From assembly GCA_024699005.1 (NCBI GenBank), contig JAILQN010000337.1:1-6220 (forward strand): a DNA stretch of 6,220 nt. Reading direction: 5' to 3'. The notes beneath the pieces are model-generated. The model was given only the letters and a program-made list of their open reading frames with translations. It was not told the origin of the DNA and made no database searches. Positions 1 to 5,700 of this stretch are shown piece by piece. Each line of letters begins with the position of its first letter. The first letter of the stretch is position 1. A program made the position numbers and the translations under genes. The stretch comes from Clostridia bacterium. Its GTDB lineage: Bacteria > Bacillota_A > Clostridia > Oscillospirales > Acutalibacteraceae.

Positions 1-221
1 CCGGATACATTCTATCATATCCCGTTTTTATCGATCACTGTCCTTTTGTCGGGGTTTTGACTTTCTGCTCTTGTCCACTTTTCAGGGACATTCCCTCAAA
101 ACCCTACAATCGACCTGTCCGTTTTACGGGGTACAGTTTACTATACACTATCCACTGATCCCTGATCCCTGTCCACTGACCACTGAATATAGAACTGAAT
201 AAACTCAACGGAGGTATAAAG
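1..221. other. Non-coding upstream region of the reductase gene
   Basis: I see no supportable gene here. The stretch holds a small hairpin at 84-96 (AGGGA, CAT loop, TCCCT), a weak 4-bp hairpin at 119-129 without a T-run, and the heptamer array at 151-185, followed by a clear Shine-Dalgarno. A TTGACT hexamer at 57-62 resembles a -35 box but has no acceptable -10 at 16-18 nt. TATACA at 142-147 has no good -35. No promoter can therefore be called with confidence. The upstream neighbour gene lies outside the window. Confidence 0.6.
151..185 (+). repeat. Heptanucleotide tandem array 1 (TCCACTG / ATCCCTG), five units
   Basis: Five consecutive 7-bp units without indels: TCCACTG (151), ATCCCTG (158), ATCCCTG (165), TCCACTG (172), ACCACTG (179). 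A decayed unit, TACACTA, may precede them at 144-150. The array lies 36 nt upstream of the reductase start and 24 nt before its Shine-Dalgarno. It is the first of several different heptamer arrays in the window. Its function is unknown. Confidence 0.85.
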
Positions 222-1238
222 ATGAGAACACTACTTGTCGGCGCGGGGGCCATAGGCGGCACCGTTGCGGTACTTATGAAGGAAGCGGGCTTCGATATCG
301 ACATCATGGAGATCAATGCGGAGCGCGCGCGGGATATCCGCGAAAACGGCATATTCCTGACAGGCGCAAAGGGCGATCACAACGTGAAATTCGACGCCTA
401 CGGCAGCGCGGATGAACTCAGCGGTATCTATGATTTCGTGATCATCGCCACAAAGTACCAGGCGCTGATCCCCGCGGCAAAAAGCATCCTGCCCTATATC
501 GGCGACGATACTCTCGTCGTTTCCATGCAGAACGGTATCTGTGTGGACAGCCTCGCGGAGCTTGTGGGGCAGCACAGGGCGGTGGGCATCATGATCGGCT
601 TCGGCGCCACCATGACCTCGCCCAATCACAATATCATGACGAGCCTCGGCGAGTTCTACATCGGTACGGGAGACGGCAGCCATACCCCGAAACTTGATGA
701 GCTCAAGCGTATGTACGACGCGGTCCTGCCCACGGAGATCACCGACAGGATCCGCGACAGGCTCTGGTCCAAGCTGATAATCAACTCCTGCATCAATTCC
801 ATCGCCGCTATCACGGGCAAGACCCTCGGCACCATCGCGCAGGATAACAGAGCCGTTCAGATATTCCTGAAGATCGTCCGCGAGGGTATGAGCACAGCGC
901 GCGCCATGGGGCTGAAAGTGCCCAAATACGGCAAGCTTCTCGATTATAATCTGCTCATGCTGGCGGATGCGGACTGGTACAACAAAGTCGCCGGGCTCAT
1001 CGTCAAGATGGTGGTCAAAGCAAAATATAAAGACGTGCGTCCGTCCACCCTGCAGAGCCTGGAGCGCGGCGAGATCACGGAGATCGATATGTTCAACGGT
1101 TATATCGCCGCAAGAGCAGCCGAGAACAACGTTCCCGCCCCCGTGTGCGAGACCCTGACCCGCATGGTCCACGAGATCGAGCGGGAAGAGAGGGAGATCA
1201 GCGTGGAGAATCTGAAAGAGCTTGAAAAATTTTTGTAA
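222..1238 (+). CDS. Ketopantoate reductase family (ApbA/PanE) NAD(P)H-dependent dehydrogenase
   Basis: A soluble 338-residue dehydrogenase. The family member PanE reduces 2-dehydropantoate to pantoate with NADPH in pantothenate and CoA synthesis; relatives act on other 2-oxoacids. The Rossmann motif GAGAIGG is at residues 7-13. The cofactor and substrate residues of E. coli PanE all align: N104 (MQNG; N98), K184 (catalytic K176), N188 and N192 (N180, N184), and S275 and E287 (S244, E256), with spacing preserved within each motif. The protein is about 35 residues longer than E. coli PanE (303), and about 23 of these lie between N192 and S275 in the helical C-terminal domain. The ATG at 222 is set by GGAGG at 210-214, with 7 nt between. 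No panB, panC or panD is visible, so the exact substrate is open and I give no gene symbol. araD follows 181 nt downstream on the same strand, and no intrinsic terminator lies between them. The fold and chemistry are confident; ketopantoate itself as substrate is only moderately likely. Confidence 0.93.
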   Translation: MRTLLVGAGAIGGTVAVLMKEAGFDIDIMEINAERARDIRENGIFLTGAKGDHNVKFDAYGSADELSGIYDFVIIATKYQALIPAAKSILPYIGDDTLVVSMQNGICVDSLAELVGQHRAVGIMIGFGATMTSPNHNIMTSLGEFYIGTGDGSHTPKLDELKRMYDAVLPTEITDRIRDRLWSKLIINSCINSIAAITGKTLGTIAQDNRAVQIFLKIVREGMSTARAMGLKVPKYGKLLDYNLLMLADADWYNKVAGLIVKMVVKAKYKDVRPSTLQSLERGEITEIDMFNGYIAARAAENNVPAPVCETLTRMVHEIEREEREISVENLKELEKFL

Positions 1239-1242
1239 TAAT

Positions 1243-1270
1243 TTGCAATTTGCAATGTGCAATGTGTAAT
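1243..1270 (+). repeat. Heptanucleotide tandem array 2a (TTGCAAT), four units
   Basis: Four 7-bp units starting 4 nt after the reductase stop codon: TTGCAAT, TTGCAAT, GTGCAAT, GTGTAAT. Read on the minus strand this is the same family as the array in front of araD, so the two form an inverted pair. It has no T-run and is not a classical terminator. Confidence 0.85.
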
Positions 1271-1319
1271 TGCGTCGGACAGGGACACGGTTCCTGACGT
1301 TTATCTCGCCGTCGGATTT

Positions 1320-1348
1320 CTGACATCTTACGGGGCGGCAGGAATCAT
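1320..1348 (+). promoter_or_regulatory. Weak candidate promoter for araD
   Basis: CTGACA at 1320-1325 matches TTGACA in 5 of 6 positions, and AATCAT at 1343-1348 matches TATAAT in 4 of 6, with a 17-nt spacer. A transcript from here would carry array 2b in its 5' leader. The -10 is poor and the call rests on spacing alone, so araD may instead be read from upstream of the reductase gene. Confidence 0.25.
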
Positions 1349-1366
1349 ACTGCTGACACATCCCTG

Positions 1367-1407
1367 ATTGCAATTGCACATTGCAAACTGCACATTGCAC
1401 ATTGAAC
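1367..1407 (+). repeat. Heptanucleotide tandem array 2b (ATTGCAC), upstream of araD
   Basis: One 6-bp unit (ATTGCA, 1367-1372) is followed by five 7-bp units: ATTGCAC, ATTGCAA, ACTGCAC, ATTGCAC, ATTGAAC (1373-1407). The preceding seven bases, ATCCCTG at 1360-1366, are identical to a unit of array 1. The array ends directly at the araD Shine-Dalgarno (GAGG, 1408-1411). It is inverted relative to array 2a, with a 15-bp perfect match (1249-1263 with 1373-1387). Confidence 0.85.
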
Positions 1408-1411
1408 GAGG
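1408..1411 (+). promoter_or_regulatory. Ribosome binding site that fixes the araD start
   Basis: GAGG lies 8 nt before the ATG at 1420. The reading frame is open further upstream to a TTG at 1381, but that extension is simply the translated heptamer array and has no ribosome binding site. AraD proteins also normally begin with a sequence like MLDDLK, as this one does from 1420. Confidence 0.8.
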
Positions 1412-1419
1412 TGCCGCAT

Positions 1420-2115
1420 ATGCTTGATGATCTGAAACAACACGTGCTTTCCGCAAACCTGCTCCTTCCCGAATACGGTCTGGCTCCCTTCACCTGGGGC
1501 AACGCCTCCGGCGTGGACAGGGAGAGGGAAGTGATCGTTATTAAACCCTCGGGCGTGCCGTATCCGGAGCTGACGCCCGATATGATGGTGGTCGTCGGTT
1601 TCGACGGCCAAGTGGTTGAGGGTAACCTGAATCCTTCGTCCGACACGCCCACCCATATAGAGCTTTATAAGGCGTTCCCGGATATCGCCGGCGTGGTCCA
1701 TACCCACTCGAAATACGCCACCGCCTTCGCCCAGGCGGGCAGGGGCATTCCCGCTTACGGCACGACTCACGCGGATTTCGCCTTCGGCGCCGTGCCCTGC
1801 GCGGACGAGCTGACCGCCGCCGAAGTGAATACGGAATACGAAAAAAACACCGGGCTGGTCATAGTCCGCAAATTCAGGACGGAGGACATAGACGAGAACG
1901 CCGTTCCGGGTGTGCTGGTCAAAAGCCACGGCGTGTTTACCTGGGGCAAAAACCCGGAAAGCGCGGCTCAGAACGCCGCGACACTGGAGATCATCGCCGA
2001 GATCGCCCTGAATACCGAGATCCTTAATCCGGGCATAAGACCGATCAGACAGTATCTTCTTGACAAGCATTATCTGCGCAAGCACGGGAAGAACGCGTAT
2101 TACGGGCAGAAGTGA
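1420..2115 (+). CDS. araD: L-ribulose-5-phosphate 4-epimerase
   Basis: A cytosolic class II aldolase-fold, metal-dependent enzyme that converts L-ribulose 5-phosphate to D-xylulose 5-phosphate, the last step that feeds L-arabinose into the pentose phosphate pathway. It is 231 residues long, the same as E. coli AraD. Visible signature residues, with E. coli numbers in brackets: N28 (N28) in TWGN, K42 and the phosphate-binding SG at 44-45, SSD at 73-75 (D76), metal ligands H94 and H96 in HTH (H95, H97), D119 in THAD (catalytic D120), H170 in KSHG (H171), and Y228 in YYGQ (catalytic Y229). Nothing essential is missing. The metal ligands, D119 and Y228 together favour the epimerase over L-fuculose-phosphate or rhamnulose-phosphate aldolases of the same fold. 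araA, araB and a regulator are not in the window, so arabinose-specific regulation cannot be judged. An ascorbate-pathway UlaF-type role (same reaction) is possible. A heptamer array runs right up to its ribosome binding site. Confidence 0.96.
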   Translation: MLDDLKQHVLSANLLLPEYGLAPFTWGNASGVDREREVIVIKPSGVPYPELTPDMMVVVGFDGQVVEGNLNPSSDTPTHIELYKAFPDIAGVVHTHSKYATAFAQAGRGIPAYGTTHADFAFGAVPCADELTAAEVNTEYEKNTGLVIVRKFRTEDIDENAVPGVLVKSHGVFTWGKNPESAAQNAATLEIIAEIALNTEILNPGIRPIRQYLLDKHYLRKHGKNAYYGQK

Positions 2116-2153
2116 GTGTAAAGCGATCTTCCCGGATATGTTTTGTTTTTCGC

Positions 2154-2176
2154 TCTTCACGGAAAGTTGGGGGATT
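2154..2176 (+). repeat. Left terminal inverted repeat
   Basis: Twenty-three bases that match the reverse complement of 2388-2410 without a mismatch. One further base matches at 2152 against 2412, between two mismatches. Confidence 0.9.
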
Positions 2177-2387
2177 TTCAAGAAATAACTCCCTCAGTCG
2201 CTTCGCGACAGCCCGCGCTAATTGGGCGTGGGCGCAGCCCGACCTCAGCGAGGGAGCCTTTTTCTGGCCCCCCTCCGCGAGGGGGTGGCGCATGCGCCGG
2301 GGGGAGTGTCAAAGATCAGTATAACATCTTATCGGTAATCATCGCGTCAGCGATTGACACAATTCAAGTCTTTTTTTGCGCAATCTT

Positions 2388-2410
2388 AATCCCCCAACTT
2401 TCCGTGAAGA
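2388..2410 (-). repeat. Right terminal inverted repeat
   Basis: Perfect reverse complement of 2154-2176. It lies 18 nt before the intrinsic terminator stem. Confidence 0.9.
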
Positions 2411-2428
2411 ACCTTGTTTTTATCAATA

Positions 2429-2471
2429 ACACGGATTCCTGACATGAAAAATCAGGGATCCGTGTTTTTTT
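2429..2471 (+). terminator. Strong rho-independent terminator, probably that of araD
   Basis: The arms ACACGGATTCCTGA (2429-2442) and TCAGGGATCCGTGT (2452-2465) pair over 14 bp with a single G-T pair. The loop is 9 nt (2443-2451) and the T-run covers 2465-2471. It stands 313 nt after the araD stop, with the MITE-like element in between and no other terminator nearer. The simplest reading is that this was the araD terminator before the element inserted. The A-run in the loop and the poor T-run equivalent on the other strand make it mainly a plus-strand terminator. Confidence 0.92.
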
Positions 2472-2560
2472 GGATTTCAGATTCGGCAAAATATATAAAA
2501 ATATGCGATAAAATTTGTCGTGCAAAAACGAAAAATATCCTTTTATAGTCACTTGTGATG

Positions 2561-2589
2561 ATGTTATACTGCTTTTGATATGATATAAT
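2561..2589 (+). promoter_or_regulatory. Candidate promoter of the secreted-protein gene (extended -10)
   Basis: TATAAT at 2584-2589 is a perfect -10 with the extended TG motif (TG at 2581-2582), in an AT-rich stretch after the terminator. The -35 at 17 nt (ATGTTA, 2561-2566) is weak, as is common with extended -10 promoters. A second candidate just upstream is TTTATA (2542-2547) with TATACT (2565-2570) at 17 nt. TCAC/GTGA arms at 2549-2558 could be an operator, but this is speculative. Starting near 2596, the transcript would have a leader of about 185 nt that includes the whole 21-unit heptamer array. Confidence 0.6.
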
Positions 2590-2620
2590 AAACATGTATT
2601 ATTATACTCGGAACGGAATC

Positions 2621-2767
2621 TTCTGAGTTCTGAGTTCAAAGTTCTAAGTTCCAAGTTCCAAGTTCCAAGTTCTAAGTTCTAAGTTCCAAGTTCTAAGTTC
2701 CAAGTTCCAAGTTCCAAGTTCCAAGTTCCAAGTTCTAAGTTCCAAGCTCAAAGCTCAAAGCTCAAAA
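2621..2767 (+). repeat. Heptanucleotide tandem array 3 (TTCCAAG), 21 units
   Basis: Twenty-one 7-bp units without one indel: two TTCTGAG, one TTCAAAG, then 15 units of TTCCAAG (ten) and TTCTAAG (five) in mixed order, then two CTCAAAG and a final CTCAAAA. The unit TTCCAAG occupies the middle and the variants sit at the edges, as expected if new copies arise in the centre by slippage or unequal exchange. The array stops at 2767 and the Shine-Dalgarno AGGAG starts at 2768. Most or all of it should be transcribed as 5' leader. Confidence 0.97.
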
Positions 2768-2782
2768 AGGAGACACATACCT

Positions 2783-5700
2783 ATGAAACGTATTCTTTCG
2801 ATTCTTATCACCGTGATGATGCTCGCCGGGGTCCTGGCGGTCCCGGGAGTCCGTGCCGACGACGCCGGAACTTCCGGCGCCGGAGTGATCGATTCGCTTT
2901 CTCTTGTTTTTTTAAAAAGGAGAAACCCGCTGATAGGTAAACCTTTGGATTACAATTGTTATGAATTGACATATTTTATGTCTTCGGGAACCGTCAACGG
3001 AGATGAAGTGCCGGGGGAAGATCTGCTGGCATATTGCGAAATTCAGGGCGTTCTGACGTACGGCGCGGACGGGACCCTGACTCCGCTGCCGGAAGGCGCT
3101 CTGATCGAAGCTGATAAGACTTACTTTTCATCATGCAGCCTCTATGCCGCAGAGGGTTACGTCTTATCTGACGATCTTACCGTATTATCTTCTCAATACT
3201 ATCCGGATGAATCCATTCCGACGACTGTCACAGCAGTAAACGCCGGCTGTGTTGAAATTGCGATACAGCTTCCCGCTCCGCAGCCGGTCGTTGATCCGGA
3301 CGATCCGCGTATGCCGCTGAATGAGCCGCTGACTTACGAAGTCCGGGATGGACTGTACGTCGGCGAATACCCGGCGGGCAACTGCCGCTGGACCTTCGAT
3401 CCCTACTATGGCGAAATGATCTTTTACGCCACCGGCGAAAACGCCACCGTGCCGCCGGGGGTACAGGATTACGATCTGCTTGCGCCCTATGATTTCCGTT
3501 TTGACGTTCGCAGCGTCTACGTGGACGAGGGGATCCGTTATATCGGCTACGGCGCGTTCAGTTATATGTTCGGCTTGCGGGAGCTGATCCTGCCCTCCAC
3601 TCTGGAAAACGCAGAGATGACTGATGAATACGGAAATTATCATGTAACGCCGTACCTGGCGGCATTGAAAAGTCTGGAAACGATTGTCGTCAAATCAAAA
3701 ACAGTAAAATTATTTCTTGATGTGTGGACTTCAGCCACCACGGATCCTTTCCCGACGTTTATGAGTTTTGGTCCCATCAACGACGTGAATGAGAAGCGGG
3801 CGCTTATGGATATCCGCTGCGCCTACTACAACACGATATACGGTTACCGGCAGGATATGGACCTTGATCCTGACGGCGATGAACCGGATTTTGCCGTGGT
3901 CCTGCAGCCTCTGGTGGATGCGGCTAACCGGAAATACGGAGCGCATCTGCCTGACGTGACTTCCATGGATATCGTGGAGTGGTTATTAACAGATGTCAGA
4001 TTGTCCGGGAAAGGTGGCTCTGCTAATGGTGATAATACGCCTAAGCTGTGTCCCGCATATTTCCGGCTGATCTGCGCGCCGGATTCAGCCGTAGCAGACG
4101 AGTGGCAAGCTTTAAAAGAAAGCATGCTGCTTTTGTTAATTGAGAATTATGAAGATGAAGTAGATGACCCTGATTTTAACCCCAATGTTCCCGGCGCGAC
4201 GCCGGATCCTGACTCTTACATGCAGTTGTATTATACGACGCTGATTGAACCCTACCATGAGGAGGAGACCGTCTATCCTATATACGAAAACGCTCTGGTC
4301 GATATCGCCACCTACACGGAAACGAAACCCGCCAGCTACGTCGATCCCGGCAGCGGTCAGTCCTCCCCGGACGCGGATTTTTCCGTGGGCGATCTGGTCA
4401 CCTTCGGTTCCTATCCCCAGACCCGGGTGACCGATCCCTCTCTGCTTGATGCGCTGAATTCACAGACACTTGACTGGACGTATTACGATTATTACGTCGG
4501 CGGTGTTCATGAGGATTTTATGAAATACGCCGACGTGACGGTGTCTGGCGTCAGATACCGGGCGGTACAGTTCAGCCATTACAGACCGAGGCCTGCAACA
4601 AGTTCTGATTATACGAATACATTTCAGGATGACAACGGTTATGAGCCCGGGCAGGTTTACTGGTTTAAATTCGAGCCGATAGTCTGGCGGGTGCTCGATC
4701 CTTCAGCCGGGCTTCTGATGACGGAGAGTATTATTGACAGTCAGACCTTCCACAACGAGAATCACGACGGATACGGCGACGCCGGAAAGACGCATTATGC
4801 TTCAGACTGGGCGTATTCGTCCCTTCGCTCCTGGATGAACGGGGACTTTTACAATACCGCATTCTATGCCGGACAGAACTTTATAAAGGATACGTCGCTT
4901 ACCACGCCTTCGAGTTATTTGTCGGAATATGACGCCGATCCGACGACAGATAAGGTATTCCTGCTTGCAAGAGAAGACGCGCTGAACGAGGCGTACGGCT
5001 TCAGCTCCTACTCCGGTTCCGGTTCGGATACGAACAGGACCGCATTCGGCACGGACTACGCAAAGTGTCAGGGGCTGGATGTCGACTCTTCAACAGGGAA
5101 TTATTACAGCGGCGCGTCTTCGTGGCGTCTGCGCACGCCAAGCGCCGACAACGGTACTGATTACGTCAACTGTGATAGCATAGTCGACGACTACAATATA
5201 ACCTACTTAATTATCGGCGGTATCCGTCCTGCTCTGAACGTTGATCTTAAATCCGCAGTCGCGGGGTCTCTGATCAGACCCTTCACGGGTATAGAGACGC
5301 TTGAAGATTCCGGGGTGACGCTCTCCTGGACGAGCAAAGCATATAACAGCAGCGTGCAGAAGCCGGCAGTCACGGTGAAGAACGCGGCTGATGAGACGCT
5401 GGCAGAGGGAACGGACTACACTCTCGAATGGTCGGGCGACAGCAAGCTGCCCGGGACCTATACGGTGACGGTGAACGGTACGGGAATCTATACGGGTTCT
5501 GTTTCAAAGACGTATATCATCGGCAAACAGGCTCTTGCCGCCTCCCGGATATCTCTCTCCTGGACAAACAAGGCGTATAACAGCGCCGTACAGAAGCCGA
5601 CGGTCACGGTAAAGAACGCGGCGGGTACGAAGCTGACTGAGGGGACTTCATACACTCTTGAATGGTCGGACGACAGCAAGCTGCCCGGAAACTACACCGT

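Larger units (their letters stand above)
1239..1419. other. Intergenic region with inverted heptamer arrays
   Basis: This 181-nt gap between the reductase and araD has a heptamer array at each side, in opposite orientation. A 15-bp perfect inverted pair, 1249-1263 with 1373-1387, could close a large stem-loop around about 109 nt. The middle holds a weak promoter candidate (1320-1348) and an imperfect dyad around 1281-1298 (CAGG with CCTG) without a T-run. No gene is supported inside. Confidence 0.6.
2154..2410. mobile_element. MITE-like non-coding element with perfect 23-bp terminal inverted repeats
   Basis: The ends 2154-2176 and 2388-2410 are perfect reverse complements over 23 bp (core GGAAAGTTGGGGGATT on the left). 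The 257-bp element encodes nothing and is packed with palindromes. These are GTCGC/GCGAC at 2197-2209; CTCCCTC (2189-2195) with GAGGGAG (2250-2256); GCCCGCGC (2211-2218) with GCGTGGGC (2226-2233), one G-T pair; CCCTC/GAGGG around 2271-2284; the 12-bp palindrome GGCGCATGCGCC at 2287-2298; GTGTCAA (2306-2312) with TTGACAC (2354-2360); and ATCGC/GCGAT at 2341-2354. TTGTTTTT occurs at 2143-2150 and 2414-2421, each 3 nt outside the ends, and could be a target-site duplication if the true ends are 2151 and 2413. From memory, unverified, the CCCTCAGTCGC...GAGGGAGCC core resembles a repeat common in Oscillospirales genomes. A transposase would act in trans. Confidence 0.8.
2116..2782. other. 667-nt intergenic region: mobile element, terminator, promoter, heptamer array
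   Basis: In order, the gap holds 38 nt of unremarkable sequence after araD, a MITE-like element (2154-2410), an intrinsic terminator (2429-2471), an AT-rich promoter-bearing stretch (about 2472-2620) and the TTCCAAG heptamer array (2621-2767) ending at the next gene's ribosome binding site. The open frames crossing it lack ribosome binding sites and are translated inverted or tandem repeats, so I call no gene. Confidence 0.8.

Noticed and set aside
1225..1234. A5T5 run at the end of the reductase gene as a terminator
   Set aside because: No GC-rich hairpin precedes the T-run, and it lies within the last codons.
1381..1419. Extended TTG start for araD
   Set aside because: The extra 13 codons are the translated heptamer array and lack a ribosome binding site. 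The ATG at 1420 has GAGG at 8 nt and gives the family's usual N-terminus and length.
231..1652. Long open frame on the minus strand (473 codons) opposite the reductase gene and the start of araD
   Set aside because: It mirrors two genes with complete catalytic motifs, has no recognisable motif itself and runs through the heptamer arrays. Long antisense frames are expected opposite GC-rich coding sequence.
1345..2181. Minus-strand open frame opposite araD
   Set aside because: A shadow of araD with no motif. It begins inside the left end of the MITE-like element.
2112..2442. Small plus-strand open frames over the intergenic region
   Set aside because: They cover the palindromic mobile element, have no ribosome binding site and encode low-complexity products that reflect the inverted repeats.
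2506..2520. Near-palindrome CGATAAAATTTGTCG upstream of the secreted-protein promoter as an operator
   Set aside because: It has only one mismatch, but AT-rich near-palindromes are frequent by chance in such DNA, no second copy is present and it lies well upstream of the -10.
2621..2767. CRISPR-like array
   Set aside because: The units are 7 bp with no spacers, so this is a simple tandem repeat and not alternating repeats and unique spacers.
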